A DNA stretch of 64,000 nucleotides, from assembly GCA_028015205.1 (NCBI GenBank), contig JAPWFG010000018.1, positions 3,224,001-3,288,000 of the forward strand, read 5' to 3'. The position numbers were made by a program, and so were the translations under genes. The notes under the pieces are model-generated. The model had not been told where the DNA came from. It did not search any database and saw only the letters and a list, made by a program, of their open reading frames with translations. Within the stretch, counting starts at the first letter, position 1. Each line of letters starts with the position of its first letter. Below are positions 1 through 10,664 of this stretch, in pieces. This stretch comes from Mytilisepta virgata (Eukaryota; Mollusca; Bivalvia; Mytilida; Mytilidae).

Positions 1-1292
1 TGTGTATTTAATGAAAGCTTTTCATAAAGTTCCAGTTCAGAATAAATTGTAACAATAAAAATATTGACAATTTTTGTGGTTGTTTTCGTCATAGATTTTG
101 ACTTTGATGGAACCTTAAGGTCCATTCTGGTAATTCAACGTGGCATACAGTCTACTTCATCAGTGGATACATCTTCAATAGTAACGAACAGCCATATGAC
201 AATTGGGTCACGTTGACCTACATTTCACGCTTCATTGACTTTGGTTAAAGTTTGCATTAACATCCATTTCTGGAATACTACAGCATATATATGAAACTAT
301 CAGTTGATACGGGACCGGTTGATATCACCTACTTGACAGAAAAGTTTATGGGAAGCCTGCCACAACATCCATATGGAGTTCCTGTTCCATGAATGACATG
401 GCCGCAACAACTTTTTAAAATCAATATGGCCACCACGAAAAATGCTTATTTTCCCGCGCTCGCGCGGGTTCAATGTCTAGTATATTCCTAAGAAAACCAA
501 TGACTATTTGTTCATTTAATGTGCACACAACAGTTTTCAGTTTCCTAAATGATGTAAGGAATTGATGGTGTCTGTTAAGCAAGTTGGTAACTGACCAATT
601 TGTTGTATCTTAAACCCCTATAAAACAATATATATCAAATAAGATTTTGTTTTCAAACTTTTCCACTATGTGACATTTATTTCTGATAAATTTCCACTGT
701 GACATAAACAAGATAAAATACAGTCCCTCCCCCCTTACAAAATCCCAAATACATGTATTGGCTAATTCTAGACTAATCTAATGGATTTAGGTGCGAAATT
801 TAAAGGTGTATTATTATAGGTATTTGAAAGGTTATATCAATCTGTTTTTAAAACACAGTTTTTTTTAATTTTGCTGGCTTCCAATAGAGTAATCTCCCCT
901 GAGATAATATTAAATTATGTTTTAAATTCACATTTCTGATCTTTTTGTACAACTAGAATAAAGTTTAAGTATAAAGTAAGATAATAAATCATAAAAATTC
1001 ACTGTGCAATGATTAGCAAATTAGGCAATTTGCTTCCAGTTTTTTATTATTTTGGGGAAGAGTCTATAGAATTTTATTCAAAACTGTTGTTTGCATCATG
1101 TGAAAGATGCCTCCAGTAAGAACGTGGGAGACAACTCACATCTATCATGTCAATAAAAAGCACAATAAAAAATGTAATTTGACCTAAATTAAGAATTGTT
1201 TTGAAAAAAATGTGTTTGTTGTTACACAAACTTACACTTATTACAACATGTACCCATTTATTTAACATGTACCTTGTATTCTTATTTTACAG
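1..1292. other. non-coding stretch, no gene recognised
   Basis: AT-rich sequence with stops in all frames and no convincing exon. It ends at a pyrimidine-rich acceptor (tattttacag) that opens the candidate exon at 1293. Confidence 0.5.
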
Positions 1293-1368
1293 CCTCAAGC
1301 TTTGTCATGTGTAACCCTGAACAGGAAAAGGTTTATAACCCGAGAAATGTGATACGACAAAATGCAAG
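1293..1368 (+). CDS. candidate internal exon, unidentified protein
   Basis: A 76-bp segment between an acceptor (cttattttacag) and a donor (aag|gtaaca). Only one of its three frames is open. It enters with two bases that complete a codon and leaves in phase 2. The reading includes FVMCNPEQEKVYNPRN, a hydrophilic peptide of coding character that I do not recognise. No partner exon was found on either side: the acceptor at 2495 lies inside a dispersed repeat and leads to a stop after about 12 codons. It could be an exon of a gene running off the left edge, or a chance open segment. Confidence 0.35.
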
Positions 1369-2080
1369 GTAACATTATTTCTGGTATTTGGTATACTACT
1401 GCTTAATTTTGGTCACTTTGACTTACATTTAACGGATGAGTGACTGATAAAATTTTACATTAAAGTTCTTTGTAACTAAATGTCATTAATGTAGCTTACA
1501 GGTAAATATGTAAGCAATACCACTTCGGATTTGTTAAATCTGTGCATAGTTGTTTCGGACTGAGCATAACTTTGATGGCCTGAAAATAATTCTCAAGCTT
1601 ATCTTCCACTTTTCAATGCGTAAATGAAGCTGATAGGCACGTTATCTGGGGCTCTGTATTGTATTTTTGTTCACAGTGCTTATGAAGTCATGTTTTCCCT
1701 GTATTATTATCTTTGTAAAAAGGGGCTAGAAATGTGCCATGTTCATGACTTTTCCCAATTAATAAAAAAATCTATCATTGCTGAATAAAAAAAGGTATTC
1801 TTTTAGGCCAGGGAAAATTTATTTTTGGTGAATAGTTTCAGTCTCAAAGAATTCTGTAACTGTAAAACAAATTCATTTCATTACAAAGTTGGATAAAAGG
1901 TTTGTTTCACTGGAAATTATCGAGTTTGTTTCATTCCTAATTCCATAAAATAAGCTATTTAAAAACATGGGGGAAGAAAGTTGCATGATATTATAACAGT
2001 TTCTAATAGACAGTCAGACAATTTAAAACAACATTAATAATTGCAACAAAACAAAACAGGAAATTTATTTAATTTTTGTG
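1369..2080. other. non-coding stretch
   Basis: No open reading of note, no RNA gene and no repeat seen. If the exon at 1293 is real, this is intron. Confidence 0.4.
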
Positions 2081-2082
2081 GG

Positions 2083-2525
2083 CCCGTCTTTAAAGACGGG
2101 ACATATTATGGTATACCGTTGTTTCCGTCTGTCGTCCACACTTCGGACAACAACTCGAAAACGCTTTCATCAATTTTCAAAACTTTGGTGACTCATTTAA
2201 ATCTATTGACGTAAACTCCCTTTTGTTTTGTTTTTTTCATAAATTCCGATATGACATGGATCTTTATTCGTTGAAAAATTGTTGAAAACTGTCAATTTTT
2301 CACACTTTGGACGGTTATAGAATTTTATTCATTCAAATTTCAGTGTTATGGAACTTTGTTCATTAGAAAAGGGGAAATTTTTCACATGGCATGCTGTATC
2401 TTAAGAATGCATTGTCATATTTACTTGAAACTTTACACAGTTGTTTGCTGTGATAGTCTTTATACTTTTTGGTGAAGTTACAATTTTCTGTTCCAGAGTG
2501 GGATGCGACATACCTGGTATTCATA
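2083..2525 (+). repeat. dispersed bivalve-type repeat opening with an 18-bp palindrome
   Basis: Opens with the perfect palindrome cccgtctttaaagacggg (2083-2100), followed by gggacatattatgg and a stretch of the form ccgtctgtcgtcc. This head, with a body rich in 'caattttcaaaactttggtgactcattt', matches a dispersed family I recall from mussel and other bivalve sequence (not searched). The tail around 2495-2515 (agagtgggatgcgacatacc) also belongs to it, which argues against reading it as an exon. No coding capacity is seen. Confidence 0.55.
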
Positions 2526-3022
2526 AAAAATAAGCAACAAAATCAATGGTCTATATGTTAACCGGTGAAATTTTATTTCCTGGACAACAGGTGTATCATG
2601 CCCTCATGTTGCAGCAGTTTATTTATTTCTGCCTGGAAAAAATTGAACCCCAAAGGTGAAAACAAACCTGATCATGCCAGGAGAAACCAACAATCATTCT
2701 GTAAATTGTCAGAAAATATACATTTATTTTTAATTGCCAAATATGTTATAAATTTCCACCTGTTTCTAAGGCTCATATACAAATAAATTATATATTTCCC
2801 AACAATTTACTTGTACTTGAACAAAAATGTTTTACTTTGTCAGTTACTGATAAAAAAGTATATTCTAATTTGTACAGTCACAGTCACAAGGATTTTATGT
2901 AGATGTACAAAATGTATACTTAATATAAAATTTTCCGTTTTTATTAATAGGATGTTGATAGGTTACAGCCAAAGAGCCTGTTGAAAATTGAACATATTAA
3001 ATGTAAAATTATCAGTTGTGGA
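2526..3022. other. non-coding stretch
   Basis: AT-rich. A 73-codon open frame at 2565-2786 has no recognisable domain and no splice context, so it is not called. Confidence 0.4.
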
Positions 3023-3875
3023 GTTGGACAAAGTTGAGCTGAAGAAAACTGAGTGTATTATACATTGTATGGCAGTACATGTAGCAGTTTGAACAAGAGA
3101 TTGAATTTTAATTGGACTAGATGAATTGAAAATTGAAATACATAATGACATTTCTGGAGTAATCCTGAAAAATTTTGATTTAAAAAGAAGTTTCTGAAAT
3201 GTTCATCACACAATGAAAAAAAACAATGGATTTATTTGAATTACGGAAAAAGATTAATCAGTTTTGGATAAAAATATAACGCTAACTGAATGAAAGTTTC
3301 TATATTTAGTTTGAAAAATGTTCATTGAAATAGTTTTTTTAATTAAGAATACAAAAAATCAGTAGATTTAATTTATATATTTATTTTGTTTATATGTTTT
3401 GATGTTCTTTATCTATAATCTAAAAGTAATTTTTGTCCTTTGTAAATACAAGATACCATTGGGGGAAGACTTATGCATATGGGAGACAACTTCAAATACA
3501 AGTAGAGAATGTGACATCTGGTTAACAAATGTAAAATGATATAAATATAAACATTTATTTTAGCAGTTTATTAGAAAATTTTTGTATTTTGAAAAAGGAT
3601 TGTTAACATTTTTTTGTATTGAGTATTGACGTACTATGTGATATTTATTATTAATAGATTTATTTTTTTTAACTCTTAAACTTCTCTTTATTGCACAATA
3701 TTCACTGTAAAACAATTTATCTAATAGCCAGTGAACTATTAGATATCCCTGTGTATTAATACAATATACTCCAGGGAGCCATATATTGTAAAAGTTAAGT
3801 ATGTTAGTAAGTACAATTTTACGAATTCTTTACATAGCCTTTCCGTATTAGTTTCTAATATTATACTACCATCCT
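3023..3875. repeat. tandem duplication, copy 1 (853 bp)
   Basis: Nearly identical to 3876-4730 at a constant offset of 853 bp. The few differences are homopolymer lengths and one base (tgtgtatta versus tgtttatta). Both copies end in ctaccatcctg. The unit is composite: about 630 bp of host flank, then atagatttatt (3654-3664), then 211 bp of a LINE 3' tail on the minus strand (3665-3875). The duplication therefore happened after the LINE inserted. Confidence 0.9.
3665..3875 (-). mobile_element. orphan LINE 3' tail carried by the tandem duplication
   Basis: This 211-bp piece equals the first 211-213 bp of the LINE at 4519 onward, beginning with the T-run that is the poly(A) tail on the minus strand. 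It has no reverse transcriptase behind it, because the duplication unit stops at ctaccatcctg. It is a by-product of the duplication, not an independent insertion. Confidence 0.8.
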
Positions 3876-4730
3876 GTTGGACAAAGTTGAGCTGAAGAAA
3901 ACTGAGTGTATTATACATTGTATGGCAGTACATGTAGCAGTTTGAACAAGAGATTGAATTTTAATTGGACTAGATGAATTGAAAATTGAAATACATAATG
4001 ACATTTCTGGAGTAATCCTGAAAAATTTTGATTTAAAAAGAAGTTTCTGAAATGTTCATCACACAATGAAAAAAAAACAATGGATTTATTTGAATTACGG
4101 AAAAAGATTAATCAGTTTTGGATAAAAATATAACGCTAACTGAATGAAAGTTTCTATATTTAGTTTGAAAAATGTTCATTGAAATAGTTTTTTTAATTAA
4201 GAATACAAAAAATCAGTAGATTTAATTTATATATTTATTTTGTTTATATGTTTTGATGTTCTTTATCTATAATCTAAAAGTAATTTTTGTCCTTTGTAAA
4301 TACAAGATACCATTGGGGGAAGACTTATGCATATGGGAGACAACTTCAAATACAAGTAGAGAATGTGACATCTGGTTAACAAATGTAAAATGATATAAAT
4401 ATAAACATTTATTTTAGCAGTTTATTAGAAAATTTTTGTATTTTGAAAAAGGATTGTTAACATTTTTTTGTATTGAGTATTGACGTACTATGTGATATTT
4501 ATTATTAATAGATTTATTTTTTTTTAACTCTTAAACTTCTCTTTATTGCACAATATTCACTGTAAAACAATTTATCTAATAGCCAGTGAACTATTAGATA
4601 TCCCTGTTTATTAATACAATATACTCCAGGGAGCCATATATTGTAAAAGTTAAGTATGTTAGTAAGTACAATTTTACGAATTCTTTACATAGCCTTTCCG
4701 TATTAGTTTCTAATATTATACTACCATCCT
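3876..4730. repeat. tandem duplication, copy 2 (855 bp)
   Basis: Second copy of the unit at 3023. It is two bases longer because of two homopolymer runs (an A-run near 4070 and the T-run near 4519). Only this copy is continuous with the body of the LINE, so it is the original position and copy 1 is the added one, or the junction was created by unequal exchange. Confidence 0.9.
4508..4518. repeat. LINE target-site duplication, left
   Basis: atagatttatt, immediately followed by the T-run. The same 11 bp occur at 7586-7596 on the other side of the element and once, uninterrupted, at 10340-10350 in the paralogous segment. Confidence 0.8.
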
Positions 4731-7585
4731 GTGATAAACAAATCGAGAAAAAAAACATGTGTATTGGATTGAATTTGTCGATTTTCAGTTTAAATTTTCA
4801 GCATTATCGTATGGATTTTGTTTAATTTACTGTATAGCTGGATATTTTCGAAAGATACTTATAAAAGGCGGAATCTTCAGATATTTATGTACAGGTGAGT
4901 TAACGGTACTGATGATAAATTAGGCCAACCACATGTTCGCACATGGTAGCCACTATAAATAGATCTGCATCTATGCGTTTGAAATATATTTCGATACTTT
5001 ATCCACTATAGGAAATGTTGGTCTATTTAGCATTTTGTTGAATTGAACAATACTTAAAATTTCCTTTTTAAATATTTGAAATGTGTCTACTCGTTTCTCT
5101 TTTTTATCGGATACAAAATATGATTTGTAAATACTAAAGTAAATAAGTGTCACCAAATAATTAACCTGATAATAGTCTTTGTCATTAATTTTATATCCAA
5201 ATACTAAAGTTTTTAAATTAAACATACTGATGTTAAAATTCAAATATCGAAACAATTTCCTAATTTCATTCCAATACACATCATTGTAAGTACATGTAAG
5301 ATAAAAATGCTCATAATTTTCCACCTCACTACAGAAATTACACTTATTATTTTCTACAATTTTCCATGTAAACAGTAAACTCTTACACGGTATTATAAAA
5401 TATAACAATTTCCATTTGAACATTTTTAATTTGTTGTCATTTAAAAATTGAAATATAAAAGGAGAGTATTTTTGAATTTACTATACATGGTAAATTCATT
5501 TTCATTAAAAACACCTTTCCATTTCAATAGACCAATTGGTGATTTATCGTTTTCAGAAAGTATGTATGAATATATAGATTTATCATTCATATGTTCAAAA
5601 ATTTTGTTACCATTTATGGAATTTATAATACTCTTATCTATATTAACTTTTGATTTATAAGAATTTTCATTTTTTAATTCTTTTTTCCAAAATTTTGGGA
5701 TTGCGTCTTTGACCTGTTTTACTTCTGATATCCAATTTCTTTTGTTAGACAATTTTGACAAAATAACTTCTTCTGATATGTTGCCATAATCATCAATTAT
5801 GTCATTGATGTAAGTAATATTACTATCAATCCAATTTTTTATGAACAAACATTTTCCATTAAATTTTATTTGATTATTACCCCAAATAATTTGTTTTCTT
5901 ATTTCCCTAAAGTTTTTTTGTTCATTATCTGATTTATCTATTACACTATACCAGGATTTTACAATTTCTTGATAGAATGGCGTTAATGAATTAATACTTT
6001 TCTGGTGTGTTTTTATCATACCACTTGATTTTGCTTTAAATATTAGGAGGTCCTTTCCAAAATTGTCAAAATATATGTGTGGAACAAGTGTCCATTTAGC
6101 TTCTTTTTCACTTATAAATTTAATTATCCACTTAACATGAAGCGATTTTATATACGCTTCAATATCTATCATTTTCAGCCCCCCTTTATCATAATTTTTC
6201 ACTAATATATCTCGAGAGATGTTGTCTCGTTTACTTTTCCATATAAATTGATATATTATATTTTTGATGTGCTGTAAATCTTTTTTTACAATAACAGTAT
6301 TTGATGCTATATAAGTTATATTTGGAAGTGCCAGAGCTTTAATTATTGTTATTTTGCCTATCAATGTCAGATTTCTTTTACTCCAATCTGAAATTAATTT
6401 TTCAATCTTGGTTAATATTTTTTCTATATTAAGTTTTTGACACTCGTTGTGGTTGTAACCGAAATAAATTCCTAAACTTTTAACTGGTTTTGTTGCCCAA
6501 CTAATGCCTTCGTATTTGTCTTTACAATGTTTTAACTTGCCCAACCAAATTCCTTCTGTTTTATTCCTATTGAGTTTTAAGCCAGATAAATTACAAAAGA
6601 TTTCAATTATGTTAAGTGCAAGTGTGATTTCTTTTTTGGATTTTAAAAACAAGGTAGTGTCATCTGCCAGTTGACATATTTTTAAACTACATGTTTTACC
6701 ATCTAATTTTATTGTAATACCCTTAAGATCATTATTTTCTCTTAATTTAGTGGCCAAAATTTCTACAGATAGCACGAAAAGTAATGCAGAGCACGGACAG
6801 CCTTGCTTTATTCCTCTTTCCTGTTGAAAAGGGGCTGATACCCAACCGTTATTTAGTATGCAACTTTTAGTATCTTTATATAAAGTTTCAACCCAATGTA
6901 TAAAAGATTCTTTAAACCCAAATTTTCTCAAAGTTAACAACATAAAGTTTCGTTCTAGTGAGTCAAAGGCTTTTGAAAAGTCCAAAAATAAAATAGCCCC
7001 GTCAATATTAAATTTTTCACTATAATCAATTAAATCTTGTATTTGACGAATATTGAAGCCAATGTACCTGTTTTGGACGTAACCTTTTTGATCAGAATTA
7101 ATAATACTTGGTAGGACTCTTTTTAATCTCTGTGCCAAAGCATAAGCAATAATCTTTACATCACAATTAAGGAGTGTAATAGGACGGTAATTGTCTAATG
7201 ATAATGGATCGTTCTTTTTATAAATTAAAGAAATAGCCCCAATTTTTTGTGTATTTGTTAATTCCCCTTTCTTATAGCTATAAGTGAACACTGATACGAT
7301 AATTTTTTTTATTTTATTCCAAAAAGTCCTGTAAAATTCTACCGTTAGCCCATCTTTATCTGGTGAACGATTCAATTTCATATTAAAAATGGCATTTGTG
7401 CATTCTTCTTCTGTAGGAAGACCTTCACAAATATCACTTTCATTAGATTTAAGTTTTATGTTCTCTTTATTATCATTTAGATAATGTTGAATTTCTTCTA
7501 ATTTAGGATTTGTAGACTTGTATAAGTTTTTGTAATAGTTTATTTCTAATTCTAAAATTTTATCTTGATTACCGGTTATATTTCC
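4519..7585 (-). mobile_element. 5'-truncated L1/Tx1-like LINE, ~3.07 kb
   Basis: Minus-strand non-LTR retrotransposon. Its 3' end is the T-run at 4519 (poly(A) on the coding strand). Its 5' end is at about 7585, inside the linker before the reverse transcriptase, so the endonuclease and ORF1 are missing. Family members are usually around 5-7 kb, so roughly half is lost, as expected from incomplete target-primed reverse transcription. Both ends abut the 11-bp direct repeat atagatttatt. The paralogous segment at 10305-10360 shows the flanks joined without the element. Confidence 0.88.
4971..7584 (-). pseudogene. LINE reverse transcriptase ORF2, C-terminal part, one frameshift
   Basis: The open frame runs from the truncation point (first Met of the long frame at 7381, but in-frame codons continue upstream to about 7585) down to a TAA at 5441-5443. 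From that Met, the RT motifs are: NYRPITLLNC (residues 64-73), FLDFSKAFDS (132-141, first catalytic Asp), GIKQGCPCSALLF (190-202) and QLADDTTLF (237-245, the catalytic Asp pair, with LADD in place of the more common FADD/YADD). All catalytic Asp residues are present. A one-base frameshift at about 5440-5447, near the run atttttaaatg, splits off the C-terminal 150 codons (4971-5423). These carry KWKLLYFIIPCKSLLFTWK and a C-x2-C...H-x4-C zinc-binding pattern (CNFCSE...HFYLTC) typical of the L1/Tx1 C-terminal region. Apart from this lesion the frame is open for over 800 codons, suggesting a recent insertion. The Tx1-versus-L1 choice is by eye. Confidence 0.88.
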
Positions 7586-7596
7586 ATAGATTTATT
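7586..7596. repeat. LINE target-site duplication, right
   Basis: atagatttatt, followed by host sequence (aacatcatttgtcttgag) that matches aaaatcgtgtgtcttgag after the same 11 bp at 10340-10350. Confidence 0.8.
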
Positions 7597-7729
7597 AACA
7601 TCATTTGTCTTGAGTAACTTTTCAAGTTTTATTTTCAAATATGAGGTGGCAAGAATTTGTATGAAATTTCTTGCTCTGTAGTAAGTGAACTTGATATCTT
7701 TACTTGAGGCTTTGATAAAACTTACAAGT

Positions 7730-7924
7730 AAAGTAAAGAAATACCAAAGGGATATTCGAAGGAGAGAAAATCGAAACAACTGACAAACTCCAGAGAACAA
7801 GGAAGACAAGACCAAAACAATACAAGCACTACAATTAAAAACTAATAACATGAACAACATGGACCCCACCAAAAAACGAGGGGTAGACTCAGGTGCTCAG
7901 GAAGAGTAAGCAGTCTGTTGACAA
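7730..7924 (-). repeat. dispersed mussel-type repeat 'family 1', copy 1
   Basis: Reverse complement of the sequence at 13003-13215. Anchors are ctcaggtgctc..gaagagtaagcag (the complement of ctgcttactcttcc..gagcacct), the block around aacaactgacaaactcc, and a terminal gggatattcgaaggag. I recall this family as abundant in Mytilus (not searched). No coding capacity; it could be a SINE or a LINE 3' fragment. Confidence 0.7.
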
Positions 7925-8282
7925 GAACCAACAATTGTGCAAGTATCAATGGGGGGGTGCTTTTTATGACCGAGGGTGTGTCGGTGAACTGGAAACCCCT
8001 ATCCGAAATTATCTACATATCGAATTTGTGACCCGAAAATATACAGGAAAGCTAAAATTACGTATCCGAAATTATCTCATAATAAAAGCCATGATGAGAC
8101 ATATTTAAAGGCAACCTGAATTCTCCTTTGTGCTTTATAAAAATCTGCAGAAATTTTTAAAATCCTGACCCAAAATTCTCTAGTGTCAAAAAATCCTGAC
8201 CAGAAGTCTCCACCAGTTTTGTAAAATCTTGACCGGAATTTGCTGCACGTCCTGTATCTAGTACCATTGAGTTACACACACA

Positions 8283-8303
8283 TACACCCCCCCCCCCTTT
8301 CCT
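8283..8303. repeat. CA/poly-C simple repeat
   Basis: cacatacaccccccccccc-type run. A related C-rich stretch lies at the equivalent place in copy B (about 11005-11030). Confidence 0.7.
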
Positions 8304-9305
8304 CTCTCAGCATTGGGGATGATAAAAGGTCATGTTGATGGTAGGTGGTATAGAATCTGCATGAATTGTCCTCTGCCATAATCATGCAGGGATCATATGA
8401 TACTATATATACAGTTCCTGGATCATGTATTCCTGTAGAACCCTTGTATTATGTACACATTGACCCAGAACAGTTAATATGGCTCATACATTTAAAGGTA
8501 GAAGTTGCATCTGTTCCTAAGCAAAGAAGGTAATTTTTCTCCCAAGTAGTGATTAATTACTGGTAGTCCACCATTTTAAAGCATGGAAAACTTTTGCATC
8601 CAGACTCTGGTTTCAGAAGCTATCTGCAGTGAAATTTGGCAGTCTCTGCAGTAAAAAAATAATCTCTGAACTTTAAAATTGTGTAATTTTTATGACATAA
8701 ACATAAATAATTGGAGCCAAAGTTTACCTATAGAGCGCACCTTGATAATCAGTTTGTTGTTTTTCAATATGAGGCTTTCGCGAATAAACTTTTTTCATTG
8801 GTTGTATTAAGAACTAGCTGAATTAACTTTACTCCTGTATTTCATTCACACATCGGTTTCCGAATAAATGAAAGCAAATATTTTATTCGAAAATGAAAAT
8901 CAAAATTTATTTGTAACATTTTAGCATATGGTCTTACAGGATTGGTATAAATACATAAACGTGGGGTTTTGTAAACATTTTGCTGGAGCCAAAATATTAA
9001 ATCTGATCATTCTGAAACCTGGTGGTTTATAATCCTGTGAAAAAATCTACTATACTGGTATGATATGTGAAATACTGATTGTATAATTTATCCAGATCCC
9101 ATTATGCATCCCCCCTACTTTTCTTGTATTGTGTTTCAGTAAACCTAAACCGAATGTAAATTGATTTTTCCCAGAAAACCAAATAGAGTATTAATGTTTA
9201 TTTATTTAATATGGTAACAATACAATATTAAAAATATGTTCATAATATTTGCGCTTCTAAAGTTTATATAACTGGTTGCCGACTACAAGATGGAAACAGT
9301 AATTT

Positions 9306-9838
9306 CGGATATCTTTTTGGTCATCGGTCCACTCTTAGAAATCCATCGTCCTCGTTGCGCTTTAAATCCGGAACGAAATGAGAGTGGAGTTGTTGAATAA
9401 AATAAAATCGAAAAGTGCATGGGCATACGCTGAACAGACATTATAGACATGAATATGTGTGAAATCTGCTATATCTGCGGTAATAGAAAAGTGCTGCTAC
9501 TTTTCCTGGTTTGTATTCGTTTTTGAGAAAACTGCATTTAAAGATAAAAAAAACGTGCTTTTTTGACGCATTCCGGATATCTTTTTGGTCATCGGTCCGC
9601 TCTTAGAAATCCATCGTCCTCGTTGCGCTTTAAATCCGGAACGAAATGAGAGTAGAGTTGTTGAATAAAATAAAATCGAAAAGTGCATGGGCATACGCGG
9701 AACAGACATTATAGACATAAATATGTGTGAAATCTGCTATATCTGCGGTAATAGAAAAGTGCTGCTACTTTTCCTGGTTTGTATTCGTTTTTGAGAAAAC
9801 TGCATTTAAAGATAAAAAAACGTGCTTTTTTGACGCAT
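9306..9838. repeat. nested tandem duplication, 2 x 268 bp, inside copy A
   Basis: Unit 1 is 9306-9573 and unit 2 is 9574-9838, both starting at cggatatctttttggtcatc and ending at ttttgacgcat. They differ at only a few positions (for example gtccactc versus gtccgctc). Copy B of the segmental duplication has a single unit (11845-12110), so this tandem arose in copy A after the larger duplication, or one unit was lost from B. Confidence 0.85.
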
Positions 9839-10023
9839 CGGAGTACTTCATGGCAAGTTGTATAAACAATAGACAAATACAGACAAAATAGCAGCACTTT
9901 TCAGAAAGGCGCGGTCCTATAGAATATATCGTATATATTCTTGTTAATAGCTGACACCCCTACGCCCTTACACTTTTGCGAAATATTTGTACACCCGGTC
10001 CGTTGTTGGTAATTCGCTGTAGC

Positions 10024-10044
10024 ATGCAAATGAGCAATCACGTG
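10024..10044 (+). promoter_or_regulatory. octamer plus E-box block (copy A)
   Basis: ATGCAAAT (10024-10031, the POU/octamer consensus) and CACGTG (10039-10044, an E-box) lie 7 bp apart. The same pair with the same spacing occurs at 12295-12315 in copy B. Conservation here is partly explained by the duplication, and no gene is known to start nearby, so function is only a possibility. Confidence 0.25.
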
Positions 10045-10477
10045 ACTGAAATAATTACCAGTTAGGTACCTCTTGTCATTATCAATAACATAGTGGTAAA
10101 CGATAACACTCATATGATAAATATGAAGAGTATTCCTTATTTAAATGGAATTGACCCAATATTATGAAATAAAAAAAAACACAGTTGCCTTAACATCGCT
10201 GCGCAAGTTTGGTGCGATGATCAATAGGAGACAGGACCTCCAACAGATATGATTATCATTATTTAAAACAAATATCAGAAAAAAACATGTTTCATTTTTT
10301 TGAATTGAGTATTGACATACTTTGTGATATTTATTATTAATAGATTTATTAAAATCGTGTGTCTTGAGTGATTTTTCAAGTTCTATTTTTAAAGATGAGG
10401 TGGCAAGAATTTGTATAAAATTTCTTGGTCTGTAGTAAGTGAACTTGAGGCTTTGATAAAACATTCAAGTAAAGTCA

Positions 10478-10664
10478 AGAAATACTAAAGGGATATTCGA
10501 AGGAGGGGAAAATCGAAACAACTGAAAAACTCCGGAGAACAACAAAGACAAGATCAAAACAATGATAGCACTACAATTAAAAACTAAAAACATGAACATG
10601 GACCCCACCACAAAATGGGGGGTAGACTCAGGTGCTCAGGAAGAGTAAGCAGTCTGTTGACAAG
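10478..10664 (-). repeat. dispersed repeat 'family 1', copy 2
   Basis: Same anchors as copy 1, in the same orientation and at the equivalent place in the segmental duplication. It was copied with the segment rather than inserted independently. Confidence 0.7.

Larger units (their letters stand above)
7597..10203. repeat. segmental tandem duplication, copy A
   Basis: Alignable by eye along its length to 10305-12474, from gtcttgag at the left to aacatcgctgcg at the right. It includes a shared repeat insert, a C-rich stretch, two blocks with CpG-containing sequence, and the octamer/E-box block. Copy A is longer because of scattered indels and an internal 268-bp tandem duplication (9306-9838). 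No intact gene is visible. Short minus-strand open frames of 60-73 codons recur in both copies only because the DNA is duplicated. Confidence 0.85.

Noticed and set aside
2495..2534. Possible terminal exon after 'ttctgttccag' that could follow the exon at 1293
   Set aside because: It lies in the tail of the dispersed repeat that starts at 2083, and reaches a stop after about a dozen codons.
9497..9718. Minus-strand reading with a basic FRSGFKAQRGRWISKSG stretch, present three times
   Set aside because: The repetition is fully explained by DNA duplication; there is no domain, no splice support, and the readings end differently in each copy.
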